DNA of 47,958 nt from Parvularcula sp. (GTDB lineage: Bacteria; Pseudomonadota; Alphaproteobacteria; Caulobacterales; Parvularculaceae). The notes below the pieces were generated by a model. That model was given only the letters and a program-made list of their open reading frames with translations, was not told the origin of the DNA and ran no database searches. The position numbers and the translations under genes are program-made. Position 1 is the stretch's first letter, and the number at the start of each line of letters is the position of its first letter. Of the stretch, positions 32,154 to 40,950 are shown one piece after another. The stretch spans positions 1 to 47,958 of the forward strand of contig PAIP01000063.1 in assembly GCA_002704915.1 (NCBI GenBank), read 5' to 3'.

Positions 32154-33626
32154 ATGACCATGCTTGAAAAAGTTATGAACCTGGCCGGATCGAATTTTTG
32201 CAAAGCGACCGTGGCGGGTCTTCTTGGCGCGGCAACGCTCGGCTTGGCGGCGCCGGCTGTCGCCCAGCGCGGGTCACAGCCTGTGAGCATCGATGTGGGC
32301 GGAACCAGCGCAGTCTCCAAGAGCATCGTTCTTCCGTTGCACAAGGCGGCAATCGTCGAGCTGCCTCAGGCTGCCGCGGATGTGCTGGTGTCGCAGCCCA
32401 GCGTTGTGGACGCGGTGGTTCGGTCGCCGCGCCGGGTCTATCTTTTGGGTCTTGAGACCGGCCAGACAAACGCGTTCTTTTTCGACGCGCGCGGCCGTCA
32501 GATTCTCAATCTTGAAATTCTCGTTGAACGGGACATGGACGCCCTCTCTGAGCTTTTCGGCCGGGTGATGCCGGAATCGCGAATCGAGGTCGAGGCGATC
32601 AATGACAATGTCGTTCTACGCGGCGTCGTGCAATCCGCAAGCGAAGCGGCGAACGCATCCGATCTTGCCGGCCGGTTTGTGGACGATCCTGAGAAAGTCA
32701 TCAACCTGCTCGCGGTGCGGGACCCAGAGCAAGTCATGTTGAAAGTGCGCATCGTTGAAATGCAGCGCCAGCTCCTGAAGCAGCTTGGCGTATCGGCGAG
32801 CGGAAGCTTTCAGCTTTCAGATTCCATTTTCACCGCAGCGGCGGCGAATTCTATCGCCACGACGGGCGGGCTTGGGATTAGCGGCCGCAAATTCAATACA
32901 GGCGATCTGGAAACGCTTGATCTTTCCCTGCAGGCTTTCGAATCGACTGGTCTCATTCGCATTCTGGCTGAACCGAACCTGACGGCGGTCTCCGGCGAAG
33001 CGGCGCGGTTCCTGGCGGGCGGCGAGTTCCCTGTTCCCGTCGGGCAGGATGACGGCGTCATTTCGATCGAGTTCAAGGAGTTCGGTGTCGGCCTCGGCTT
33101 CACGCCGCTGGTCCTCAGCAAAGGCCGGATCAATCTTAAAATTTCGACAGAGGTCTCGGAAATCACCACGGAGAACGCTTTCTTTGTGCCGGGCGCGACG
33201 ACCGTCGATGACGAAGGCAATCTGACGACGACGGCCGGTCTTTCCATCCCGGGTCTGTCGGTGCGTCGCGCCAATACGGTTGTTGAGCTCCCCTCGGGCG
33301 GCAGCCTCGTGATGGCCGGCCTTCTGCGGGAAGACATGCGCTCGACGATTGAAGGCATTCCGGGAGTCAAGGACGTGCCGGTGCTGGGCCAGCTTTTCCG
33401 CAGCCGCAATTATGCAAACAATGAATCGGAGCTTGTCATTATTGTGACGCCGTATCTCGTCAAGCCGACGCATGAATCAAATCTCGCTGATCCGTCAAAG
33501 GGATTTGTCCCGGCGAGCGATGCGGAAACGATTCTCTTCGGCAAAATGGTCTCCACCTATGGACTTGCCGGCGCCGGCGTCAGCGAAGCTTCGTTGCAAG
33601 GCCCGATGGGTTTCATGCTTGATTAA
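32154..33626 (+). CDS. cpaC: Tad pilus secretin CpaC (RcpA)
   Basis: A 490-residue outer-membrane secretin. Signal peptide ends near AAPAVAQ. Then come the pilus N-domain (IVELPQAAADVLVSQPSVVDAVV), a BON-like domain (ESRIEVEAINDNVVLRGVVQSASEAANA) and the secretin core (VMLKVRIVEMQRQLLKQLGV, PVPVGQDDGVISIEFKEFGVGLGFTP, VPVLGQLFRSRNYANNESELVIIVTPYLV). I chose the ATG at 32154, with AGGGGG just upstream; an in-frame ATG at 32115 lies inside cpaB and would spoil the signal peptide. Confidence 0.95.
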   Translation: MTMLEKVMNLAGSNFCKATVAGLLGAATLGLAAPAVAQRGSQPVSIDVGGTSAVSKSIVLPLHKAAIVELPQAAADVLVSQPSVVDAVVRSPRRVYLLGLETGQTNAFFFDARGRQILNLEILVERDMDALSELFGRVMPESRIEVEAINDNVVLRGVVQSASEAANASDLAGRFVDDPEKVINLLAVRDPEQVMLKVRIVEMQRQLLKQLGVSASGSFQLSDSIFTAAAANSIATTGGLGISGRKFNTGDLETLDLSLQAFESTGLIRILAEPNLTAVSGEAARFLAGGEFPVPVGQDDGVISIEFKEFGVGLGFTPLVLSKGRINLKISTEVSEITTENAFFVPGATTVDDEGNLTTTAGLSIPGLSVRRANTVVELPSGGSLVMAGLLREDMRSTIEGIPGVKDVPVLGQLFRSRNYANNESELVIIVTPYLVKPTHESNLADPSKGFVPASDAETILFGKMVSTYGLAGAGVSEASLQGPMGFMLD

Positions 33627-33640
33627 TGGGAAAGAATGTC

Positions 33641-34321
33641 ATGAACGCTTCAACACTGAAAATCACGCTTCTTTCCGCTGCATCGCTCGGCCTTTCGGCC
33701 TGCGCCGGACTGGGTTTTAACGGTCCCCAGGACGCAATGACAGTTGCGGAAACGCATCCTATCGCCGTCGACAGTCAGGTGATGACGTTGACCATTAGCG
33801 GCGACGTCTCGACTAGCGACCTTTCCAATATGGACAAATCGCGTCTGAACGCCTTTGCGCATTCCTATCTGACGAATGGTCACGGGCCGCTGACAGTCAC
33901 AGCCCCTTCAGGCGCTGGCAATGACCGCAATGATCACGAAGCCGCCGCGGACATCCGCCAGGTGTTGAACGACGCAGGCGTGCCATGGTCGGCAATTCAC
34001 GGCGCCACCTATCGCACCGGTGAAGAATCGAATGACGACATCATTCTTTCTTTCACCCGCTATGTCGCGACGGCCAGCCCTTGCGGCGTGTGGTCGGGCA
34101 TGAAGGCCAATGAATTTAAAAATTTGCGCACGCCGAATATGGGCTGCGCTACCATGAACAATTATGCGGCGATGATCGCAGATCCGCACGATCTGATTGC
34201 GCCGGCGGAGTCGACGCCCCGGGATGGTCAGGCGATCGTTCGCGCAGTTGATCTCTATCGCAAGGGCGAAGTCACCGCTTCCGCCGTTGACCAGAACATT
34301 AACGCCGAGACATCGGAATAA
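33641..34321 (+). CDS. cpaD: Pilus assembly lipoprotein CpaD (RcpB)
   Basis: A 226-residue CpaD. The signal peptide has a lipobox LSAC (Cys21), so it is probably a lipoprotein that supports the secretin. Family features are ITVSGDV-like LTISGDVSTSDLSNMDKSRL and the C-terminal CGVWSGMKANEFKNLRTPNMGCATMNNYAAMIADPHDLI. An ATG at 33626 overlapping the cpaC stop is also possible; 33641 has GGGAAAG upstream and gives the better lipoprotein signal. Confidence 0.9.
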   Translation: MNASTLKITLLSAASLGLSACAGLGFNGPQDAMTVAETHPIAVDSQVMTLTISGDVSTSDLSNMDKSRLNAFAHSYLTNGHGPLTVTAPSGAGNDRNDHEAAADIRQVLNDAGVPWSAIHGATYRTGEESNDDIILSFTRYVATASPCGVWSGMKANEFKNLRTPNMGCATMNNYAAMIADPHDLIAPAESTPRDGQAIVRAVDLYRKGEVTASAVDQNINAETSE

Positions 34322-34365
34322 CAGTTGGACCGGGCTCGACAAGCGGAAGCTCGAGGGAGATTACG

Positions 34366-36162
34366 ATGAAAAACGCTGCTGAATCCGCGTATCAGCCGGC
34401 AGAGGACGAAGAAGGCGTGGCCGACGGCGCCGCCAGCCTCGGCGCTGACGGCGGTCCTGCCGCCAAAAAACCGGCCGGCGGCGACAACGCCCTGGAAGAG
34501 GACTTCTCTGACGCGTTCGGAGACGATGCGGCCTGGTTGGACGAAGAGCTTTCGGACGAGGAACTCGCGGCGCTCGGTGAAGAAGACTTTGGCGATGCGG
34601 CCTTCGATGAAGCCGATTTCGAAGAAGACCTTGACGCGGCTCTTGAGGAAGATGATGAGCTCGGCGCGGCCCCCGCGCTTGATGAGCCTGTCGAACCCGC
34701 GGCTGATGAAGTTTACGCGGATCAAGGCGCCTATGATGAAGAGGCCTTCGCGGAAGAACAGTTTTCCGACGACGACTTCACTGCCGAGAATTTCGATACG
34801 GAAGACTATGGGGCGGAAGAAGGCTATGCAGAAACCGAAGCGCCTGAGTCAGGCGGCGGCGCCCTTGTAACCGCGGCGGAGGCCGCTGCGGGCGGATCGC
34901 AAGGCGCTCTTGAAGAGGCGCACACCTATGGCGGCGACATCACCGATCTCGGCGGTGAAGAGGTCGACCATCGTCCTGTGCCGCGTATTTCGATCCACGC
35001 CTTTTGCGAAACGCCAGGCACGACGCAGCTTCTTGAAAAAGCGTCTGTGGATCGCCGCCTTTCCAAAGCCCACCTCACCATTCACATGGGCGGCGTCAAT
35101 AAGGCGATCGACCATTTCCAGACGACCTCCACGCCGAACCTGATCATTCTCGAGACGACGGCGAGCGGGGCGGAGATTTTCGCCAAGCTCGGCGAGCTTG
35201 CCGAAGTTTGCGATCCCTCGACAAAGGTCATCATCATTGGCCAGGTCAACGACATCATTCTCTATCGCGAACTGATCCGTCAGGGCGTCAGCGAATATAT
35301 CGTCCGGCCTCATTCGCCTTTGCAGATCATCAAAACCATCGCCGATCTTTATGTGGATCCGGCGGCCCCGCCGATTGGCAAAACCATGGCGTTTGTGGGC
35401 GCCCGCGGCGGCGTCGGGTCTTCGACGATCGCGCACAATATCGGCTGGTGTACGGCGGAAGAATTCCAAAGCGATACGGTCATTCTCGACCTTGACCTGC
35501 CTTTCGGCACGACGAGCCTCGATTTCGACCAGGAAGCCTCCGCCGGTCTCGTTGAAGCTTTGAGCTCTCCTGAGCGTCTTGACGATGTGCTGCTTGACCG
35601 CCTTTTGCAGAAGCATACGGACCGGCTCAGCCTGTTCACCGCGCCATCCATGCTCGACCGTGATTTCGATCTCGACGATCAGGCCTTTGAAACGGTGCTG
35701 GACGTGGTGCGCGGGACGGCGCCGACGATCATCGTCGACGTTCCGCATCTGTGGACAAGCTGGTCGAAGCGCATCCTGATGACGGCGGATGAGATCGTCA
35801 TCACGGCGACGCCGGATCTTGCGTCGTTCCGGAATACCAAAAACCTGATGGACATTCTGGGCGCCGCCCGGCCGAATGACTCCTCGCCGACGCTAATTAT
35901 CAACCAGTTCGATTCGAAAACATCTGCGGTCCAGCCCGATCAGTTCGCCGAGCATGTAGGCATCAAGCCGGCGCAGGTCATCCAGTGGGATCCGCAGCTT
36001 TTCGGCACGGCCGCCACCAACGCCGCGCCGCTGCTTGAAGTGGGGGCCAAGTCCAAGGTGTCGCAATCGATCCGTGAGCTGTCGGCGAATCTCCTGGGCC
36101 GCAGCGAGGCCAACATCGTGCGCCCGAAATTCAGCCTTTCCGGGTTGTTCAAGAAGAAATAA
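34366..36162 (+). CDS. cpaE: Pilus localisation ATPase CpaE (TadZ) with long acidic N-terminus
   Basis: A 598-residue protein, larger than Caulobacter CpaE (about 517). Residues 12-200 are low-complexity and very acidic: by hand count 65 Asp/Glu and two Lys, no Arg. A receiver-like domain (about 206-330, ISIHAFCETPG to EYIVRPHSPLQII) and a MinD/ParA-like ATPase domain follow. The ATPase has a deviant Walker A, GARGGVGSST at 345-354, lacking the usual GK lysine, as is common in CpaE. It marks the cell site where the pilus is built. The acidic tail is unusual and may bind the basic tail of CpaF encoded next. Confidence 0.93.
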   Translation: MKNAAESAYQPAEDEEGVADGAASLGADGGPAAKKPAGGDNALEEDFSDAFGDDAAWLDEELSDEELAALGEEDFGDAAFDEADFEEDLDAALEEDDELGAAPALDEPVEPAADEVYADQGAYDEEAFAEEQFSDDDFTAENFDTEDYGAEEGYAETEAPESGGGALVTAAEAAAGGSQGALEEAHTYGGDITDLGGEEVDHRPVPRISIHAFCETPGTTQLLEKASVDRRLSKAHLTIHMGGVNKAIDHFQTTSTPNLIILETTASGAEIFAKLGELAEVCDPSTKVIIIGQVNDIILYRELIRQGVSEYIVRPHSPLQIIKTIADLYVDPAAPPIGKTMAFVGARGGVGSSTIAHNIGWCTAEEFQSDTVILDLDLPFGTTSLDFDQEASAGLVEALSSPERLDDVLLDRLLQKHTDRLSLFTAPSMLDRDFDLDDQAFETVLDVVRGTAPTIIVDVPHLWTSWSKRILMTADEIVITATPDLASFRNTKNLMDILGAARPNDSSPTLIINQFDSKTSAVQPDQFAEHVGIKPAQVIQWDPQLFGTAATNAAPLLEVGAKSKVSQSIRELSANLLGRSEANIVRPKFSLSGLFKKK

Positions 36163-36176
36163 GCAAGGGGTAATGC

Positions 36177-37673
36177 ATGTTCGGACGAAGAACGGGTCCT
36201 GTTGAACCTGCAAAGGGGACGCCGGCGCCGGCTGCGAAAAAGCCTGCGCCCGACTCGGCTGCGCCTCAAAAGCCCGCCGCCAAGCCACAGCCCGCTAAGA
36301 AAGCGGCGAAGCCGGAATCGAAATCCGCGCCGGCTGCGCCGCCGCGCGTTGCCGCGCCGCCCCCGAAACCGCAGTCGACAGTGGAAATCGGCGGCCGGTC
36401 AGACGAGTATTTTCAGACCAAGACGACGATTTTCAACGCGCTGATCGACACCATCGATCTTTCCCAGCTCGCCCAGCTCGACACCGAAGCGGCGGCGGAG
36501 GAAATCCGCGACATCGTCAATGAGATCATCTCGATCAAAAACGTCCAGATGTCGATCGCCGAGCAGGAATCCCTGCTGCAAGATATCTGTAACGACGTTC
36601 TCGGCTATGGCCCGCTGGAGCCGCTTCTCGCTCGCGACGATATCGCGGACATCATGGTCAATGGCGCCAACCGGGTTTTCATCGAAGTCGGTGGCAAGAT
36701 TCAGCTAACCAATGTGCGCTTCCGCGACAATGCTCAGTTGATGAATATCTGTCAGCGCATCGTGTCCCAGGTCGGCCGCCGCGTCGACGAAGCCAGCCCT
36801 ATCTGCGACGCGCGCTTGCCGGACGGATCTCGTGTAAACGTGATCGCGCCGCCGCTCTCCATCGACGGCGCCGCGCTCACCATTCGTAAGTTTAAGAAAG
36901 ACAAGCTGCGCATTCAGGACCTTGTCAATTTCGGGTCGATTTCGCCTGAAGGCGCAAAGGTTCTGGAGATCATCGGCCATTGCCGCATCAACACGCTGAT
37001 CTCCGGCGGTACGGGTTCCGGTAAAACGACGCTCCTGAACTGTCTGACGAGCTTTATCGAGCATGACGAGCGCGTCATCACCTGTGAGGACGCCGCGGAA
37101 CTTCAGCTCCAGCAGCCACATACGGTGCGTCTTGAAACGCGACCGCCCAACCTTGAAGGCACAGGCGAGGTGACCATGCGCGATCTCGTCAAGAACTGTC
37201 TGCGCATGCGCCCTGAGCGGATCATCGTCGGCGAGGTTCGCGGCCCCGAAGCGTTCGACTTGCTTCAGGCCATGAACACCGGTCACGACGGCTCCATGGG
37301 CACGCTGCACGCCAACTCGCCTCGCGAAGCCCTGCAGCGTATCGAATCCATGATCACCATGGGCGGTTACAACCTGCCGTCAAAGACAATCAAGGAAATG
37401 ATCGTCGGCTCTATCGATGTGATCGTGCAGGCCGCGCGCCTTCGCGACGGTTCGCGCCGCATCACCCATATTACCGAGGTGCTCGGCACGGAAGGCGACA
37501 CCATCATTACGCAGGATCTCTTCGTCTACGACATGGACGGGGAAGACGCTGACGGCAAAATCATCGGCAAGCACAAATCCACCGGCATTGCGCGCCCGGC
37601 CTTCTGGGACCGCGCCCGCTATTACGGCAAGGAGGCGGAGCTCGCCGGCGCGCTCGACGCGGCATCGGAGTAG
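36177..37673 (+). CDS. cpaF: Tad pilus motor ATPase CpaF (TadA)
   Basis: A 498-residue secretion ATPase. Residues 1-66 are a Pro/Ala/Lys-rich basic tail (13 Lys/Arg, three acidic by hand count). Then come the N-terminal domain ([33 protein letters not shown]) and RecA core, with Walker A GGTGSGKT at 277-284 (Lys283), the Asp box [15 protein letters not shown], Walker [16 protein letters not shown] and His box [12 protein letters not shown]. It powers pilus extension and, in Tad systems, retraction too. It starts 15 bp after cpaE. Confidence 0.96.
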   Translation: MFGRRTGPVEPAKGTPAPAAKKPAPDSAAPQKPAAKPQPAKKAAKPESKSAPAAPPRVAAPPPKPQSTVEIGGRSDEYFQTKTTIFNALIDTIDLSQLAQLDTEAAAEEIRDIVNEIISIKNVQMSIAEQESLLQDICNDVLGYGPLEPLLARDDIADIMVNGANRVFIEVGGKIQLTNVRFRDNAQLMNICQRIVSQVGRRVDEASPICDARLPDGSRVNVIAPPLSIDGAALTIRKFKKDKLRIQDLVNFGSISPEGAKVLEIIGHCRINTLISGGTGSGKTTLLNCLTSFIEHDERVITCEDAAELQLQQPHTVRLETRPPNLEGTGEVTMRDLVKNCLRMRPERIIVGEVRGPEAFDLLQAMNTGHDGSMGTLHANSPREALQRIESMITMGGYNLPSKTIKEMIVGSIDVIVQAARLRDGSRRITHITEVLGTEGDTIITQDLFVYDMDGEDADGKIIGKHKSTGIARPAFWDRARYYGKEAELAGALDAASE

Positions 37674-37679
37674 GGTTTT

Positions 37680-38672
37680 ATGGATCAGCAAATCCTCATT
37701 GTCGGCGTTCTGGGGCTTGTCGCGTTCGGCGCGCTGGCCCTTGTTCTGTTGCAGCCGAGCGACCGCGACAAGGCCAACAAGCGCGTTTCCGCATTGAACA
37801 CGGCGAAGGTCGCCAAACGCTCCGGCGGCGGCGCCAATGCAGAAGCCAGCAACAAAGAACGGCGTAAAAAACTTGCAGAATCTCTGGCCGCGCTCGACGA
37901 CAAGACAAAAAACCTCAAGAAGAAACGGCGCCTGTCGTTGGACCAGATGCTCGAGCAGGCTGGGCTTTCTCTAAAGCCCAAGCAATTTTATATCGGGTCG
38001 GTTTTCATCGCGCTGTTTTTCGGTCTGATCGGTTTGATCTCGGGCCAGAAATTGTGGATTTCCGGGCTTCTCGTTCTGATCGGTGGTTTCGGTTTCCCGC
38101 GCTGGGTGCTGAACTTTCTCCGCAAGCGCCGTCAGAAAAAATTCGTCGATGAATTCTCCAACGCCATCGATGTCATCGTGCGCGGCGTGAAATCCGGTCT
38201 GCCGGTGAATGAATGTCTCAAGATTATCGCCCGCGAAGCGCCGCGACCCGTCAGCGACGAGTTTCACATGCTGGTCGAGGGCATTCGCGTCGGGCTTTCC
38301 CTGGATCAGGCGCTGGAGCGTATGTATGAGCGCATGCCGCTGCAGGAAGTGAACTTCTTCGGTATTGTGCTCATGATCCAGCAGAAAACGGGCGGCAATC
38401 TCGCCGAGGCGCTCGGCAACCTTGCGGGCGTGTTGCGCTCGCGCAAGCTCATGGACGGCAAAATCAAGGCGCTGTCATCCGAAGCGAAAGCCTCGGCCTA
38501 TATTATCGGGTCTTTGCCCTTCCTGGTGATGGGCGCGGTTAAGCTCGCATCGCCGGATTATCTGACGCCGCTCTTCACGACGAAAGAGGGCAACTTCATT
38601 CTCATCGGCGCCGGCATGTGGATGGGGACAGGCATCTTCGTGATGAGCAAGATGATGAAGATCAAGGTTTAA
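37680..38672 (+). CDS. tadB: Pilus platform protein TadB
   Basis: A 330-residue inner-membrane protein of the GspF/TadB family. It has an N-terminal anchor, a basic cytoplasmic part (about residues 30-90), two membrane segments (100-145), the conserved cytoplasmic F domain (FVDEFSNAIDVIVRGVKSGLPVNECLKIIAREAP, GNLAEALGNLAGVLRSRKLM), and C-terminal segments. It forms the platform with TadC on which CpaF acts. It begins seven bases after cpaF. Confidence 0.94.
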   Translation: MDQQILIVGVLGLVAFGALALVLLQPSDRDKANKRVSALNTAKVAKRSGGGANAEASNKERRKKLAESLAALDDKTKNLKKKRRLSLDQMLEQAGLSLKPKQFYIGSVFIALFFGLIGLISGQKLWISGLLVLIGGFGFPRWVLNFLRKRRQKKFVDEFSNAIDVIVRGVKSGLPVNECLKIIAREAPRPVSDEFHMLVEGIRVGLSLDQALERMYERMPLQEVNFFGIVLMIQQKTGGNLAEALGNLAGVLRSRKLMDGKIKALSSEAKASAYIIGSLPFLVMGAVKLASPDYLTPLFTTKEGNFILIGAGMWMGTGIFVMSKMMKIKV

Positions 38673-38682
38673 GGGAACGGTC

Positions 38683-39654
38683 ATGGAAGCCATCGTCAAT
38701 GCCGTTACCGATCGGAACTTTCAGATCGCGCTGCTTGTCTCGCTGGCGTCGATTGCGACGATTTTCACGATCCTTGAACCGCTTCTCGTCAAAGACAAGC
38801 TCAAGGAGCGGATGAAATCCGTCGGCAATTACCGGGAGAATCTGCGCCAGAAACAGCGCGAGTCGCTGGCGAAAAAAAGCAAGGGCATCAGGAACACCTC
38901 GCCCCAGGGCGCGGTGAAAGAACTGGTGGAAAGCCTCAAGCTGCTCGAAGTTTTCGATGCGGACGCTGCGCGCAAAAAACTGATGATGGCGGGCTTTCGC
39001 GGTCAGGGGCCGGTGTTCACCTTCATGACGGCTCGGCTCGGCCTGCCCTTCGTCGTCGCGATTATCGTTGGCGTTTATGTCTATCTTCTCGACGGTTTCG
39101 AACTCGACAGTTTCGGGCGTCTTCTCGCCACCTTTGGCGGCTTCTTTATCGGCTTTTATCTGCCGAACATCTATATTTCGAACGTGGTCGCCAAACGTCA
39201 GCAGAAGGTTCAGGAAGCCTGGCCGGATGCGCTCGATCTCCTCCTGATCTGCGTCGAATCGGGCATGTCCATCGAAGCGGCATTCCAGAAAGTCGGGGAC
39301 GAAGTCGGACCGAACTGTCCGGAGCTTGCCGAGGAGCTCGGTCTCACCACGGCGGAGCTTTCCTATCTGCAGGAACGCAAACAGGCCTACATCAATCTCG
39401 CCGAACGCACCGGGCTCGATTCGGTGAAAGGCGTCGTCACCGCGCTCGTGCAGTCCGAAAAATACGGCACGCCCCTGGGTCAGTCGCTTCGCGTCATGGC
39501 AAAGGAAAGCCGCGATCTCAGAATGCAGGAAGCGGAGAAAAAAGCCGCCGCCCTGCCGCCGAAACTGACCGTTCCGATGATCGGCTTCTTCCTGCCGGTG
39601 CTGTTCGCGGTCATTCTCGGCCCGGCGATCATGTCGATCATGGGCCTCGAATAG
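38683..39654 (+). CDS. tadC: Pilus platform protein TadC
   Basis: A 323-residue paralogue of TadB with the same F domain (AWPDALDLLLICVESGMSIEAAFQKVGDE, GTPLGQSLRVMAKESRDLRMQEAEKKAAALPPKLTVPMI) and four predicted membrane segments. It starts ten bases after tadB. It is the last pilus gene in the cluster: TadD and the pseudopilins TadE, TadF and TadG do not follow, and the next gene is on the other strand. Confidence 0.94.
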   Translation: MEAIVNAVTDRNFQIALLVSLASIATIFTILEPLLVKDKLKERMKSVGNYRENLRQKQRESLAKKSKGIRNTSPQGAVKELVESLKLLEVFDADAARKKLMMAGFRGQGPVFTFMTARLGLPFVVAIIVGVYVYLLDGFELDSFGRLLATFGGFFIGFYLPNIYISNVVAKRQQKVQEAWPDALDLLLICVESGMSIEAAFQKVGDEVGPNCPELAEELGLTTAELSYLQERKQAYINLAERTGLDSVKGVVTALVQSEKYGTPLGQSLRVMAKESRDLRMQEAEKKAAALPPKLTVPMIGFFLPVLFAVILGPAIMSIMGLE

Positions 39655-39684
39655 GGCGCCTCACCGCGTCATCAGCCGACATCC

Positions 39685-40095
39685 CTAGCCTGCACGGCCG
39701 TGGTCATATCGCGGTAAATCATCGGCGGTTTCGAACCACCCGATCCGGTCTTCGCAAAAAATATGAAACGCGGGCGGCGACAGGAGCGGATCGTCGAGCG
39801 TCGCGGTGTTGACGCCCAAAGTCTGCGTTTCATCGTCTTCCCGGAACACAAGATAGCTCCCGCAATTGGCGCAAAACTCACGGGCCGCATGATCCGAGGC
39901 GCGATAGGTATTCGGCTTTCCCTTGATATAGGCGAAGTCCGAGGGTTTCAGCGCAAACCAGGCGACACTGGGCGCGCCGGACTGGCGCTGGCAGGTGCGG
40001 CAATGGCAATAGCCGCTTTCTTCGATGGGTCCGCAGACCCGGTAGCGCACCGCGCCGCACAGGCATCCGCCTTCGGCGTCGATCATGTTGCTCAT
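39685..40095 (-). CDS. GFA family zinc protein (CENP-V/GFA)
   Basis: A 136-residue protein with the GFA zinc pattern: CLCG (GGCLCGAVRY), CHCRTCQ and CANCG. The name comes from glutathione-dependent formaldehyde-activating enzyme, but most members have no proven activity. It is a single gene convergent with tadC and divergent from the ZIP-like gene. Confidence 0.9.
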   Translation of the reverse strand: MSNMIDAEGGCLCGAVRYRVCGPIEESGYCHCRTCQRQSGAPSVAWFALKPSDFAYIKGKPNTYRASDHAAREFCANCGSYLVFREDDETQTLGVNTATLDDPLLSPPAFHIFCEDRIGWFETADDLPRYDHGRAG

Positions 40096-40227
40096 AAGCT
40101 GTCATCCAAATATCCAGACGCCATCTCCGGCGCGCGGGAATGAAAGCGTAGCACTCCTGTTCGAAAGAGTCCGGCCTGTCTTTTCATGCGCGGCCGACGC
40201 TGAATCATGGTGTAGGATTTCGGCTTG

Positions 40228-40941
40228 ATGGCGTTAGACCTGCTCATACTTTTACTGATCGCGGCGTTTTCCGCCGCCGCCGGCGGCGCGCTCGGCCAGT
40301 GGGAGCGCATCCATCCGAACTGGATGAAACGCGAATGGCGTCATGGCGTGATCGCTTTTGGGGGCGGCGCGCTGCTCGCTGCGGTGTCCCTGGTGCTTGT
40401 TCCGAAGGGCATGGAATTGCAGCCGGCCTGGGCGTCCCTCGCCAGCTTCGCGGCAGGCGCCTTGGTCTTTCTTATGTGCGACCGCTATTTCAGCAATCAC
40501 GGCACGCCCCTGTCGCAATTGCTGGCCATGCTGCTTGATTTCGTCCCGGAGGCGATTGTCGTTGGCGCGGTGATTACGAGCAATTACGGCGAGGCGCTGT
40601 TTCTGACCTTGATCATTGCGGCGCAGAATATTCCCGAAGCCTTCAACGCCTATCGCGAGATTACCCATGAAGGGGCGAAGAACCGTATGGCGAACCACGC
40701 CCTTCTGGTGATTTCCCTGGCGTCGCTATCGGGCGTCGCATGGGGTTTTTTCGGCTATTTCGTCTTTCGTCCCGATCATGTGCTGCTCGGGTCCATCATG
40801 ACGTTCTGCGCCGGCGGCATTGTCTATCTGGTGTTTCGGGATGTGGCGCCGCAGGCCCGGCTGGAGCGGGCCTGGTATCCGTCCATGGGCGCGGTGATCG
40901 GCTTCATGGTTGGCATGGCGGGGCACGCCTTTGTCGCCTGA
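40228..40941 (+). CDS. ZIP-like metal transporter
   Basis: A 237-residue polytopic protein with about eight hydrophobic segments. The segment LLDFVPEAIVVGAVI and the later IIAAQNIPEAFNAYREI recall the paired metal-site helices of ZIP transporters (HSxPEG and HNIPEG types), but the histidines are replaced by Asp and Gln-Asn. Metal transport is therefore a reasonable but unproven guess. The start is the ATG at 40228; a TTG precedes it. Confidence 0.75.
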   Translation: MALDLLILLLIAAFSAAAGGALGQWERIHPNWMKREWRHGVIAFGGGALLAAVSLVLVPKGMELQPAWASLASFAAGALVFLMCDRYFSNHGTPLSQLLAMLLDFVPEAIVVGAVITSNYGEALFLTLIIAAQNIPEAFNAYREITHEGAKNRMANHALLVISLASLSGVAWGFFGYFVFRPDHVLLGSIMTFCAGGIVYLVFRDVAPQARLERAWYPSMGAVIGFMVGMAGHAFVA

Positions 40942-40950
40942 CAGCGCTGT

